NCBI GenBank assembly: GCA_044222685.1
Contig: JBGAMU010000101.1
Coordinates: forward strand, 1 to 14,562
Direction of reading: 5' to 3'
Source of the DNA: JAEUPI01 sp044222685
GTDB lineage: Bacteria; Pseudomonadota; Gammaproteobacteria; Burkholderiales; Burkholderiaceae_C
Length of the DNA stretch: 14,562 nucleotides
Shown: piece by piece, positions 1 through 7,348 of the stretch
Numbering within the stretch: position 1 is the stretch's first letter
Layout of the letters: each line of letters begins with the position of its first letter
Notes under the pieces: model-generated
Database searches by the model: none
Seen by the model: only the letters and a program-made list of their open reading frames with translations
Told to the model about the DNA's origin: nothing
Translations under genes and position numbers: made by a program

Positions 1-11
1 GCCGCGCTGAA

Positions 12-50
12 CGACCGAGTGGTTGGTCCCTTCGTTGCCTGGCTCGGTCG
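12..50. repeat. 8-bp inverted repeat downstream of the protease gene
   Basis: The arms cgaccgag (12-19) and ctcggtcg (43-50) are perfect reverse complements separated by 23 bases. The hairpin lies about 95-130 bases past the stop codon of the minus-strand protease gene and could be a weak terminator or processing hairpin, but no clear T-run follows. The rest of 1-142 shows no gene that I can support. Confidence 0.3.
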
Positions 51-142
51 CACTCGCTGCGCCGCGTGTCCTCCGGCACCGACTACGAGTCCAAACGCAG
101 TCGGGCCAACGTCTGGGATCAGGCACACATTGGTCATTGGTA

Positions 143-2107
143 TCACGCGCGGCGACGCAGCGCCGCCGCGGCCAGCAGCAGGCCGAGCAGCCAGGTGAGC
201 GACATAGCGCCGCCACCTCCCCCACTGCTCGGCGCGGTCGCTGCGGCGACGGTGACGCTGATGTCGGTACTGGCTTGTGCGCCGCTGCTGTCGGTGACCT
301 TCAGTCGCATCGTGAAGGTACCCCCTCCGCTGGTAGCCACGTTCACCGTGGCAGCGTTTGTCGGTTGCTGCAGTGTGGCGATGCCTCCTGACGACACCGT
401 CGACCATTCGTAGCTCGCAATCGTGCGACTGGGCGCCGCCACCGAAGTGGACCCGTCCAGAACCACCAACGCACCAGGCTCTGGTGCAATCGGTGTGGCG
501 AAGGCCAGCGCCGTTGTCGCACGCGTGGCGGCAGCCTGTTGTACTGCTGCCGCCGCGTTGAGCATTCCAGCGCCACAGGTGGTGCTGGTGCAGTAGCACT
601 CATCCTGCTCGGTATTGTCCGGAGCACGACAGGTCAGTGTCCCCGGGGTGCCCCCAGTCGTAGGAAACGGTCGTGCCGTCGATCGAAGCAGCGCGCGAAC
701 CTGCGCCGGCGTCAGCGACGGGTTTGTCGACACCATCAGCGCGACGGCACCCGCCACCAGCGGCGCCGAGAAGCTCGTGCCGAACGTGATGTCAAACCCA
801 TCGGTGTATGCACTCGCCGCAGGCGTCGTCGTACCGACATTCGTGGTCGTCAACATCGGATAGAGACATTGCCCGATGGTTAGATCGACGCAGTTGCCTG
901 CGGGAGCGGCGATCGTCAATTCGGGGCCAATCGACGAAAAGAGGCTCTTGGTACCGGAGTGCCGCAACCCCGCCACGCCGATGGCTCCGCTGCAATTGGC
1001 CGGCTTGCTGGCGGCGAGTCCGGCATCGTTGCCCGCTGAAACAACCACATGAACCCCTGCGGCAACCAGCTCGTTGATTGCCGACTCGTACGGCTGTCCC
1101 GCGCAAGGTCCCGGTGAGCCGAGACTCAAGTTGATGACGCGGGCAGGGTATGGATTGGGCACCGGGTCATTGCTCAGTCCACCCGCCCAGCGCATTGCGG
1201 CGACGACATCCGACTGGAAGCCACCACACTTCCCGAGTGCGCGCACGGGAACGATTCGCACGTTCCTCCCGGCGCCTGCCATGCCGATGGCATTGTTCGT
1301 TGCCGCGCCAACGAGGCCCGATGTTTGTGTCCCATGCCAGCTGCTCGGGGACTCGCCGCAACCGGCCAGCGGTCCGCTGGCGTTCTCAGCGGCAGAAATC
1401 CAATCACCAGGATCACTGGGATCGTTGTCCCGCCCGTTGCCGTCGTTCGCCGACGTAAAGTCGCCCGGGCTGTCCTCCGAAACGAAGTCGTACCCCGGCA
1501 GCAGCTTGCCCACCAGATCCGGATGGTCGGGCCGCACGCCGGTGTCGATCACCGCGACCACGATGGCCGCCGAACCCGGTGTGACATCCCACGCGGCCTC
1601 GGCGTTGATGGCCGAGACGATGGTGCTGTCGGGCGCCCGCAGATACCACTGCCCTGAAGTCGGGGTGATCGTGGTCTGGCCGCCGGCGTAACGCGGATCG
1701 TTCGGCGCGGCGGCGATGCGCACGCGTTCGTCGACCCAGGCGCCTTCCACGTCGGGGTCGGCGCGCAGGCGCTCGACCAGCGCGCTCGAGCTGAGCCCAC
1801 GCGCGTGCAGCACCTGCGTGCGCGGGGCCACGGCGTGGCCGTCGCTCATCGGCAGGCCGTGCCGTTGGCTCAGGCGCGCGGCCTGCGCCAGGCGTGGCTC
1901 GCCACGGCCGGCGGCCAGCGCCGCCTCGCGCATCAGCGCACCCTCGGCGCGATACCTCACGATCACGCGGGCCTGGTCGGTCTGCTCGACCGGCACGCCG
2001 GCGCGGCGCGGCGCGTTCGTGCGCTCGCCCACCTGTGCCGGCGCCAGCGCCGACAGCGCCAGCAGGCCCAGCAGGCTCAGCACGCGGATCCAGGGTGTTG
2101 TGATCAT
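143..2107 (-). CDS. Secreted S8 (subtilisin-family) serine protease with PKD-like domain and GlyGly-CTERM-like tail
   Basis: This is a 654-residue preproprotein. Residues 1-24 form a Sec signal peptide (basic start, Leu/Ala core, APAQ end). Residues 46-130 look like an I9-type inhibitory propeptide. The catalytic domain shows Asp188 in AVIDTG, His258 in SWHGT, oxyanion Asn360 in SAGN and Ser445 in GTSFSAP, so the triad is complete. Ten cysteines between 250 and 511 suggest disulfides and an extracytoplasmic location. Residues 545-620 resemble a PKD/Ig-like module. The end has a Gly run (629-633), a hydrophobic helix and RRRA, the layout of the GlyGly-CTERM signal cleaved by rhombosortase. The likely role is extracellular protein degradation; the substrate is unknown. 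The ATG at 2107 has a GGAG about 13 bases upstream, and the gene starts 51 bases after the lipoprotein gene, so the two are probably co-transcribed. Confidence 0.93.
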   Translation of the reverse strand: MITTPWIRVLSLLGLLALSALAPAQVGERTNAPRRAGVPVEQTDQARVIVRYRAEGALMREAALAAGRGEPRLAQAARLSQRHGLPMSDGHAVAPRTQVLHARGLSSSALVERLRADPDVEGAWVDERVRIAAAPNDPRYAGGQTTITPTSGQWYLRAPDSTIVSAINAEAAWDVTPGSAAIVVAVIDTGVRPDHPDLVGKLLPGYDFVSEDSPGDFTSANDGNGRDNDPSDPGDWISAAENASGPLAGCGESPSSWHGTQTSGLVGAATNNAIGMAGAGRNVRIVPVRALGKCGGFQSDVVAAMRWAGGLSNDPVPNPYPARVINLSLGSPGPCAGQPYESAINELVAAGVHVVVSAGNDAGLAASKPANCSGAIGVAGLRHSGTKSLFSSIGPELTIAAPAGNCVDLTIGQCLYPMLTTTNVGTTTPAASAYTDGFDITFGTSFSAPLVAGAVALMVSTNPSLTPAQVRALLRSTARPFPTTGGTPGTLTCRAPDNTEQDECYCTSTTCGAGMLNAAAAVQQAAATRATTALAFATPIAPEPGALVVLDGSTSVAAPSRTIASYEWSTVSSGGIATLQQPTNAATVNVATSGGGTFTMRLKVTDSSGAQASTDISVTVAAATAPSSGGGGGAMSLTWLLGLLLAAAALRRRA

Positions 2108-2158
2108 TCTCTGGCGTCGCTCCGGTGGGGCAGGGGTTTCGGTCTTCGGCTCGTGCGC

Positions 2159-2551
2159 TCAGCGCGCCGCGTCGCGCTCGGGCTTGCGTGGAACACGCTG
2201 CCGCGCATCGGGCACGATGGACTGCACGAACGATCGATCCGCAGCGATGCGCTTGATCGCCTCGCTGCAGCTGGCCTCGTCGGGGCAATCGAGCGTCATC
2301 ACGTAGTTGCGCGGCGTGTCGTTCAGCGCGTCGCGCACCGGCATGTTCGCCAGCCTCGCGATGCGGCTCGACACCTCGGCCGTCGACGGCCATTCGATGA
2401 AGGTGGTGACGATCACCCGCTGCGCGCCGGGCGCGGACGGCGGGCCCGTGCGTGGGCCGCCCTGGGCGCACGCGCTCAGGGCCAGCGCCGCCAGGGCGGG
2501 CGCGGCCAGCTCGGTCCATCGACGACACACGCTCATCGAACGTTCAGGCAT
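2159..2551 (-). CDS. Small putative lipoprotein of unknown function
   Basis: This is a 130-residue protein that I do not recognise as a named family. A positively charged start and an Ala/Leu-rich core are followed by a lipobox LSAC with the lipidated Cys at residue 28, so it is probably membrane-anchored on the periplasmic side. The body carries two cysteines in the segment LDCPDEASC, which may form a disulfide, and a basic C-terminal tail. The ATG at 2551 was chosen because AGGCGG lies just upstream. An ATG at 2536 is an alternative and still keeps the whole signal peptide. An extension to 2650 would run through the gap terminator and add no signal-like sequence. The gene lies between gap and the protease gene and is probably read together with the latter, so it could assist the protease; that is only a guess from position. 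Confidence 0.65.
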   Translation of the reverse strand: MPERSMSVCRRWTELAAPALAALALSACAQGGPRTGPPSAPGAQRVIVTTFIEWPSTAEVSSRIARLANMPVRDALNDTPRNYVMTLDCPDEASCSEAIKRIAADRSFVQSIVPDARQRVPRKPERDAAR

Positions 2552-2558
2552 GCCGCCT

Positions 2559-2585
2559 AGCCTACCGAACGCGCGCATGAAGCAA
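2559..2585 (-). promoter_or_regulatory. Possible promoter of the lipoprotein-protease unit
   Basis: Read on the minus strand, TTGCTT (2580-2585) and TAGGCT (2559-2564) are separated by 15 bases. Both are weak matches to sigma-70 boxes and the spacing is short. The position is sensible: after the gap terminator and immediately before the lipoprotein gene. Confidence 0.25.
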
Positions 2586-2610
2586 CGTGTCGCCCGGTAA
2601 GCAGCGGTGA

Positions 2611-2638
2611 AACACGAAGAGCCGCGGCTGCGGCTCCT
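2611..2638 (-). terminator. Rho-independent-type terminator after gap
   Basis: A perfect 7-bp stem (2619-2625 with 2630-2636, loop of four) can be extended by two pairs, one of them a G-U wobble. On the minus strand it is followed by the T-rich tail TTCGTGTTT. It lies about 30-50 bases after the gap stop codon and before the lipoprotein start, so it probably ends the tkt-gap transcript. Confidence 0.65.
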
Positions 2639-2668
2639 GGGCGCGGGCACGGCGCGGGCCGTGGTGCA

Positions 2669-3685
2669 TCACTTGGCGTTCATCAGCGCGACGGTGGTGT
2701 CGAGCATGCGGTTGGAGAAGCCCCACTCGTTGTCGTACCAGGACAGCACCTTCACCAGGTTGCCGTTGGTCACGCGTGTCTGCGGCGCGTCGAACACCGA
2801 GCTGTGGCTGTCGTGGTTGAAGTCGCTCGACACCAGCGGCTCGGTGCTGTAACCGAGGATGCCCTTCAGGGCGCCTTCGGACGCCGCCTTGACGAGGGCA
2901 TTGACCTCGTCCTTGGTGGTGTTGCGCGCGGCCACGAACGTGAGGTCGACCACCGAGACGTTGATCGTCGGCACACGCATCGCAAAGCCGTCGAGCTTGC
3001 CGTTCAGCTCGGGCAGCACCAGGCCCACCGCGGCGGCAGCACCGGTCTTGGTGGGGATCATGTTCATCGCGGCGGCGCGCGCGCGGTGCAGGTCCTTGTG
3101 GAACACGTCGGTCAGCACCTGGTCGTTGGTGTAGCTGTGGATCGTGGTCATCAGGCCGCTCGTGATGCCGAGCTTGTCGTGCAGCACCTTGGCCACCGGG
3201 GCCAGGCAGTTGGTGGTGCAGCTGGCGTTGCTGATCACCGTGTGGGCGGCCTTCAGCACGCCGTGGTTGACGCCGTAGACGATGGTGGCGTCGACGTCCT
3301 TCTCGCCCGGCGCGCTGATGATCACCTTCTTCGCGCCGGCTTCCAGGTGCGCGCCGGCCTTGGCCTTGCTGGTGAACAGGCCCGTGCACTCGAGCACCAC
3401 GTCGACGCCGAGCGCCTTCCACGGCAGCTCGGCCGGATTGCGCATCGCCAGCACTTTGATGCGGTCGCCGTTGACGACGAGGAACTCGCCGTCGGCCGTC
3501 ACCGTGCCCGGGAACTTGCCGTGCGCGGTGTCGTACTTGGTCAGGTGGGCGTTGGTGGCCACGTCGCCGAGGTCGTTGATGGCGACGATCGACAGATCCT
3601 TGTTGGCGCGGCCCGATTCGTACAGCGCACGCAGGATGTTGCGGCCGATGCGGCCGTAGCCGTTGATGGCGACTTTGAGAGTCAT
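2669..3685 (-). CDS. gap: Type I glyceraldehyde-3-phosphate dehydrogenase
   Basis: This 338-residue cytoplasmic enzyme converts glyceraldehyde-3-phosphate, NAD+ and phosphate to 1,3-bisphosphoglycerate (and the reverse) in glycolysis and gluconeogenesis. The N-terminal Rossmann motif NGYGRIGR is at 8-15, with Asp38 in AINDL favouring NAD. The catalytic Cys156 lies in SNASCTTNC and the activating His183 in HSYTNDQ. The C-terminal WYDNEWGFSNRM signature is present and the length is normal. The ATG at 3685 has GGAG seven bases upstream. The gene follows tkt on the same strand after about 100 bases containing two hairpins, and is followed by a terminator, so tkt-gap is probably one transcription unit with optional processing between the genes. 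Confidence 0.98.
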   Translation of the reverse strand: MTLKVAINGYGRIGRNILRALYESGRANKDLSIVAINDLGDVATNAHLTKYDTAHGKFPGTVTADGEFLVVNGDRIKVLAMRNPAELPWKALGVDVVLECTGLFTSKAKAGAHLEAGAKKVIISAPGEKDVDATIVYGVNHGVLKAAHTVISNASCTTNCLAPVAKVLHDKLGITSGLMTTIHSYTNDQVLTDVFHKDLHRARAAAMNMIPTKTGAAAAVGLVLPELNGKLDGFAMRVPTINVSVVDLTFVAARNTTKDEVNALVKAASEGALKGILGYSTEPLVSSDFNHDSHSSVFDAPQTRVTNGNLVKVLSWYDNEWGFSNRMLDTTVALMNAK

Positions 3686-3721
3686 CGTGGTTCTCCGAGG
3701 GTTGATTCGATGTTCAGCGCC

Positions 3722-3736
3722 GGCAACCGGGTTGCC
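3722..3736. repeat. Hairpin in the gap leader
   Basis: The 15-base sequence consists of arms ggcaac (3722-3727) and gttgcc (3731-3736) around a three-base loop. It lies about 40 bases upstream of the gap ribosome-binding site. It may stabilise or regulate the downstream part of a processed tkt-gap message; there is no T-run. Confidence 0.35.
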
Positions 3737-3773
3737 TGCACTCTGGATTGGGGCGAGGATCTGCCAGGCATTG

Positions 3774-3790
3774 TGAGCGGCGCCCGCTCA
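3774..3790. repeat. Hairpin overlapping the tkt stop codon
   Basis: This is a perfect 7-bp stem with a three-base loop. On the minus strand it starts exactly at the TGA stop codon of tkt. No T-run follows, so it is more likely a 3'-end stabiliser or partial attenuator than a full terminator, which fits continued transcription into gap. Confidence 0.35.
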
Positions 3791-5815
3791 GCGCGCGAGG
3801 ACCGAGCGCACGGTGTCGGCCAGGTTGCCGGCGGTGAAGCCGAATAGCTTGAACAGCGCGCCGGCCGGCGCGCTCTCGCCAAAGCGGTCGATGCCGACCA
3901 CCGCGGCGCAGCCGTACTTCCACCAGAAGTCGGTGACGCCCGCCTCGACCGCGATGCGCGGCACCTTGGGCGGCAGCACCGCGCTCTTGTAGGCCACGGT
4001 CTGCCGGTCGAACACGGTGGTCGACGGCATCGACACCACGCGCACCGCGATGCCGCTCTTGGCCAGCTCGGCCTGCGCGTGCAGCGCGAGCTGCACCTCG
4101 GAGCCGGTGGCGACGATCACCGCCTGCGCCTTCTTCTTCAGGCCCACCTCGCTCGGCTCGGCCAGCACGTAGGCGCCGCGCGCGATGTCGTCCAGGCCGG
4201 CCTTCGGCGCATAGGCCAGGTTCTGCCGGCTCAGCAGCAGCGCACTCGGCCGGTCGCGGGTCTGCAGCGCCATCGTCCAGGCCACCACCGTCTCGGCGGT
4301 GTCGGCCGGGCGCCAGACCTCGAGCCCGGGGATCAGGCGCAGCGCGGCGGCATGCTCGACGCTCTGGTGCGTCGGGCCGTCCTCGCCGAGGCCGATCGAG
4401 TCGTGCGTGAAGACATGGATCACGCGCCGCTTCATCAGCGCCGCCATGCGGATCGCGTTGCGGCTGTAGTCGCTGAAGGTCAGGAAGGTGCCGCCGTACG
4501 GGATGTAGCCGCCGTGCAGCGCGACGCCATTCATCACGGCGGCCATGCCGAACTCGCGCACGCCGTAGTTGATGTGGCGTCCGCCGTTGGGCTGGCCGCT
4601 CTCGTCGAAGCGCAGCGCCGGCGTGTGGCTGGTCTGCGTCAGGTTCGATCCGGTCAGGTCGGCCGAGCCGCCGAGCAACTCGGGCAGCAGCCGGGTGAAC
4701 GCCTCCAGCGCCAGCTGGCTCGCCTTGCGCGACGCCACGGTCTCGGCCTTGGTGTGAGCGGCGACGGCGGCATCGACCGCGGCCTGTGCGAAGCCCTTGG
4801 GCAGATCACCCTTCATGCGCCGCGCCAGCTCGTCGGCCAGCGCGGGGTGCGCCGCCCGGTAGGCGTGGAAGCGTGCATGCCACTCGGTCTGCCATTGCTC
4901 GCCGCGTTCGCGCGCATCCCAGGCCTCGTAAGCGGCCTCCGGCACGACGAACGGCTCGGCCGTCCAGCCGAGCGCGGCACGCGTGAGCTGGACCTCGTCG
5001 GCACCGAGCGCCTCGCCGTGCGCCTTGGCGCTGCCGGCGCGGTTGGGCGAGCCCTTGCCGATGGTGGTGCGGCAGACGATCAGCGTCGGCTGCGCGGCGC
5101 TGTCGCGCGCCTGCGTCAGTGCGGCATCGACCGCGGCCACGTCGTGGCCGTCGACCGGGCCGAGCACGCGCCAGCCGTAGGCCTGGAAACGCTGGCGCAC
5201 GTCGTCGACGTACCAGGGCTTGACGGCGCCGTCGATCGAGATGCCGTTGTCGTCGTACAAGGCGACCAGCTTGTCGAGCTTCCACGCGCCGGCCAGCGCG
5301 CAGGCCTCGTGGCTGATGCCCTCCATCAGGCAGCCGTCGCCGACGATGGCATAGGTGCGGTGGTTCACCACCTCGTGGCCGGGCCGGTTGAACTCGTGCG
5401 CGAGCAGCTTCTCGGCCAGCGCCATGCCGACCGCGTTGCTGATGCCCTGGCCGAGCGGACCGGTCGTCGTCTCGACACCCGGCGTCACGTCGACCTCGGG
5501 GTGGCCGGGCGTCTTGCTGTGCAGCTGGCGAAAGCCGCGCAGTTCGCTCATCGGCAACGCGTAGCCCGACAGGTGCAGCAGCGCGTACAGCAGCATCGAG
5601 CCGTGGCCGTTGCTGAGCACGAAGCGGTCACGGTCGATCCAGTGCGGATCGGCCGGGTTGTGGCGCAGGTGGCGCGACCACAGCGCCACCGCCACCTCGG
5701 CCAGCCCCATCGGCGCACCGGGATGGCCCGAGTTGGCCTGCTGCACGGCGTCCATCGCCAGCGCGCGGATCGCGTTGGCCATCAGGGAGGATTCGTTGTC
5801 GTGGGTCGATGGCAT
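3788..5815 (-). CDS. tkt: Transketolase
   Basis: This 675-residue thiamine-diphosphate enzyme moves two-carbon ketol units between sugar phosphates in the pentose phosphate pathway (and the Calvin cycle where present). All main landmarks are visible: His31 in NSGHPGAPMG, His71 in SNGHGSM, the ThDP/Mg motif GDG at 159-161 with Asn190, His266 in KAHGEALG, the cofactor-activating Glu421 in YGVREFGM, and the second transketolase signature GEDGPTHQSVEH near 477-488. The length matches the family (about 660-680). The ATG at 5815 fits the usual N-terminus; the next in-frame ATG (5782) has no ribosome-binding site and would remove little. The open frame extends upstream to 6505 but runs antisense through the hemerythrin gene. 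It is the first gene of a tkt-gap unit, divergent from the hemerythrin gene. Confidence 0.97.
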   Translation of the reverse strand: MPSTHDNESSLMANAIRALAMDAVQQANSGHPGAPMGLAEVAVALWSRHLRHNPADPHWIDRDRFVLSNGHGSMLLYALLHLSGYALPMSELRGFRQLHSKTPGHPEVDVTPGVETTTGPLGQGISNAVGMALAEKLLAHEFNRPGHEVVNHRTYAIVGDGCLMEGISHEACALAGAWKLDKLVALYDDNGISIDGAVKPWYVDDVRQRFQAYGWRVLGPVDGHDVAAVDAALTQARDSAAQPTLIVCRTTIGKGSPNRAGSAKAHGEALGADEVQLTRAALGWTAEPFVVPEAAYEAWDARERGEQWQTEWHARFHAYRAAHPALADELARRMKGDLPKGFAQAAVDAAVAAHTKAETVASRKASQLALEAFTRLLPELLGGSADLTGSNLTQTSHTPALRFDESGQPNGGRHINYGVREFGMAAVMNGVALHGGYIPYGGTFLTFSDYSRNAIRMAALMKRRVIHVFTHDSIGLGEDGPTHQSVEHAAALRLIPGLEVWRPADTAETVVAWTMALQTRDRPSALLLSRQNLAYAPKAGLDDIARGAYVLAEPSEVGLKKKAQAVIVATGSEVQLALHAQAELAKSGIAVRVVSMPSTTVFDRQTVAYKSAVLPPKVPRIAVEAGVTDFWWKYGCAAVVGIDRFGESAPAGALFKLFGFTAGNLADTVRSVLAR

Positions 5816-5870
5816 GGCGCGGGGACAGACGCGTGGGGCGACCGGCGGAACGTCGGCCGAGGAGAAGGGA

Positions 5871-5876
5871 ATTCTA
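5871..5876 (-). promoter_or_regulatory. Possible -10 box for tkt
   Basis: On the minus strand the hexamer is TAGAAT, five of six bases of the sigma-70 consensus. It would start a leader of about 50 bases before the tkt ATG. No convincing -35 box is seen at 16-18 bases, so an activator may be needed or the match may be chance. Confidence 0.3.
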
Positions 5877-5929
5877 GCGACGCCACCTCGCGCGCCGCCG
5901 TTCGCGGGGGTGGGCCGGCCTCGCCAACC

Positions 5930-5943
5930 TTGAGCGGGCTCAA
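5930..5943. promoter_or_regulatory. FNR/Dnr-like palindromic site upstream of the hemerythrin gene
   Basis: The sequence TTGAGCGGGCTCAA is a perfect 5-4-5 palindrome. It differs from the FNR/Anr/Dnr consensus (TTGAT-N4-ATCAA) by one symmetrical base in each half. Its centre is at 5936.5; a -41.5 placement would put the start of transcription near 5978, before the chosen ATG at 6005. It lies in the 189-base divergent region between tkt and the hemerythrin gene and could act on either. Confidence 0.4.
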
Positions 5944-6004
5944 GCCGGCGACGCGCGGAACCTGTCAGGCTGAGATGCGTATCTGCAGGAAGAACGGCCC
6001 GCCC

Positions 6005-6580
6005 ATGCGACACACCGCGATGACCGTGATGAACGATGAGCACCAGGCCATCGCGGCCATGCTGCGTTCGCTGTCGATGCTGGTGGCGCAATCGCGCCGG
6101 GTGCGCAGCGCACCCGACTTCGGCCTGATGCGCGCGATGCTGTTCTACCTCGACGAATTTCCCGAGCGGCTGCACCACGCCAAGGAAAGCCAGCTGCTGT
6201 TCCCGCGCATCCGCTTGCGCTGCCCGGAGCTGGTGTCGGTGCTCGATCGGCTCGATGCCGACCACACACGCGGCGAGGCCGCCATCCGCAGCGTCGAGCG
6301 CGCGCTGCTGGCGTTCGAGATCCTCGGCGAGTCGCGCCGCGAGGCCTTCGACGATGCGGTGCAACGCTACGTCGGCGCCTATCTGCACCACATGGCGATC
6401 GAGGAAAGCCAGGTGCTGCCGATGGCACGCGACCGGCTGCAGGACGACGACTGGGCCGAGCTCGACGCCGCCTTCGCGGCCAACCGCGACCCGCTCACCG
6501 GCCACGCGGCGCCCGACGAGTACCGCACACTGTTCAGCCGCATCGTCGCGCAGGCACCGGCGCCGATCGGTCTCGGCTAG
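6005..6580 (+). CDS. Hemerythrin-domain (HHE) di-iron protein
   Basis: This 191-residue, mainly helical protein has the full hemerythrin ligand pattern: His13 (DEHQ), His57 with Glu61 (HHAKE), His87 (DHTRGE) and His129 with Glu133 (HHMAIEE). Proteins of this family bind a non-haem di-iron centre and sense, store or scavenge oxygen or nitric oxide, or handle iron. No signal peptide or membrane segment is seen, so it should be cytoplasmic. The ATG at 6005 was chosen because AGGAAG lies 12 bases upstream; ATGs at 5975 and 6020 are also possible and do not change the domain. It is the first gene on the plus strand and could share a transcript with murU 50 bases downstream, though murU seems to have its own promoter. 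The upstream FNR-like palindrome fits oxygen- or NO-linked control. Confidence 0.88.
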   Translation: MRHTAMTVMNDEHQAIAAMLRSLSMLVAQSRRVRSAPDFGLMRAMLFYLDEFPERLHHAKESQLLFPRIRLRCPELVSVLDRLDADHTRGEAAIRSVERALLAFEILGESRREAFDDAVQRYVGAYLHHMAIEESQVLPMARDRLQDDDWAELDAAFAANRDPLTGHAAPDEYRTLFSRIVAQAPAPIGLG

Positions 6581-6615
6581 GCCGCGCGGCCCGGCGTGGC
6601 CGATGGCCGCGCCCC

Positions 6616-6621
6616 TACACT
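6616..6621 (+). promoter_or_regulatory. Likely -10 box giving a near-leaderless murU transcript
   Basis: TACACT lies ten bases before the murU ATG, and no Shine-Dalgarno sequence is present between them. A start site about seven bases downstream of this box would leave only two or three untranslated bases. No clear -35 box is visible. Confidence 0.4.
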
Positions 6622-6630
6622 GCCCGTCCG

Positions 6631-7341
6631 ATGGCGACGAGCAACCTGAAGGCCCTCATCCTGGCGGCCGGCCGCGGCGAACGCATGCGCCCGCTGACCG
6701 ACCGCACGCCGAAACCGCTGCTGCCGGCGCGTGGCAAGCCGCTGATCGTCTGGCACCTCGAGGCACTGGCGCGCGCCGGCGTGCGCGACGTGGTGGTCAA
6801 CACCGCGTGGCTCGAGGAGCAGTTCGCCGCCGCGCTCGGCGACGGCGCCCGCTGGGGCCTGCGCATCACCTACTCGATGGAGGGCCGCGACCATGGCGGC
6901 GCGCTCGAGACGGCGGGCGGCATCGCGAAAGCACTGCCGCTGCTCGGCGAGTGCTTCTGGGTCGTCTCGGGCGACGTCTTCGCGCCCGACTTCGCCTTCG
7001 ACGCCGGCGCCGCGCGGGCATTCGCGCAAACGCGCGACGACGATGCGCACCTGTGGCTGGTGCCCAACCCGTCGTTCAACGCCGAGGGCGACTTCGCGCT
7101 CGATGCGTCGGGCCGGTTGTCGCGTCCCGAGCGACCGGCCGAGCGCGGCTGGACCTACGCCAACCTGGCGCTGATGCGTGCGCGCCAGGTCGACGGCGTG
7201 GCCGTCGGCGTACCGGCCAAGCTCGGGCCGCTGCTGTTCGCCAGCGCGCAGCGCGGCCGGCTCGGCGGCGAGGCCTGGGGCGGTGCCTGGCACAACCTGG
7301 GCACGCCCGAGCAACTGGCGGCGCTGAACGCCACGCCCTGA
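6631..7341 (+). CDS. murU: N-acetylmuramate-1-phosphate uridylyltransferase-like nucleotidyltransferase
   Basis: This 236-residue cytoplasmic enzyme belongs to the RmlA/GT-A-like sugar nucleotidyltransferase family. MurU makes UDP-MurNAc from UTP and MurNAc-1-phosphate in the peptidoglycan recycling route that bypasses de novo synthesis. The nucleotide-binding loop LAAGRGERMRPLT is at 11-23, the catalytic Lys28 lies in TPKPLLP, the GGALETAGGI motif is at 89-98, the metal-binding Asp115 is in SGDVF and a GTPEQL motif is at 224-229. Before GTP, an Asp often seen in the family is Asn222 here. The length suits MurU. The kinase AmgK, normally encoded next to murU, is absent nearby. No ribosome-binding site is seen before the ATG; a near-leaderless transcript is likely. 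It converges on the FAD oxidoreductase gene with seven bases between the stop codons. A mannose- or glucose-1-phosphate nucleotidyltransferase is the alternative. Confidence 0.85.
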   Translation: MATSNLKALILAAGRGERMRPLTDRTPKPLLPARGKPLIVWHLEALARAGVRDVVVNTAWLEEQFAAALGDGARWGLRITYSMEGRDHGGALETAGGIAKALPLLGECFWVVSGDVFAPDFAFDAGAARAFAQTRDDDAHLWLVPNPSFNAEGDFALDASGRLSRPERPAERGWTYANLALMRARQVDGVAVGVPAKLGPLLFASAQRGRLGGEAWGGAWHNLGTPEQLAALNATP

Positions 7342-7348
7342 GCGCGGG

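Noticed and set aside
1..142. Possible end of another gene at the left edge
   Set aside because: No frame shows a recognisable protein end, and the region looks like a spacer with one inverted repeat.
4079..6004. Long plus-strand open frame antisense to tkt, continuous with the hemerythrin gene
   Set aside because: It is His/Arg/Ala/Val-rich with no recognisable domain and mirrors the tkt codon pattern; in DNA of this GC content antisense frames often stay open. Only the part from 6005 has a real domain.
5816..6505. N-terminal extension of transketolase to an ATG at 6505
   Set aside because: It is antisense to the hemerythrin gene, adds sequence unlike transketolase and would exceed the family length by 230 residues.
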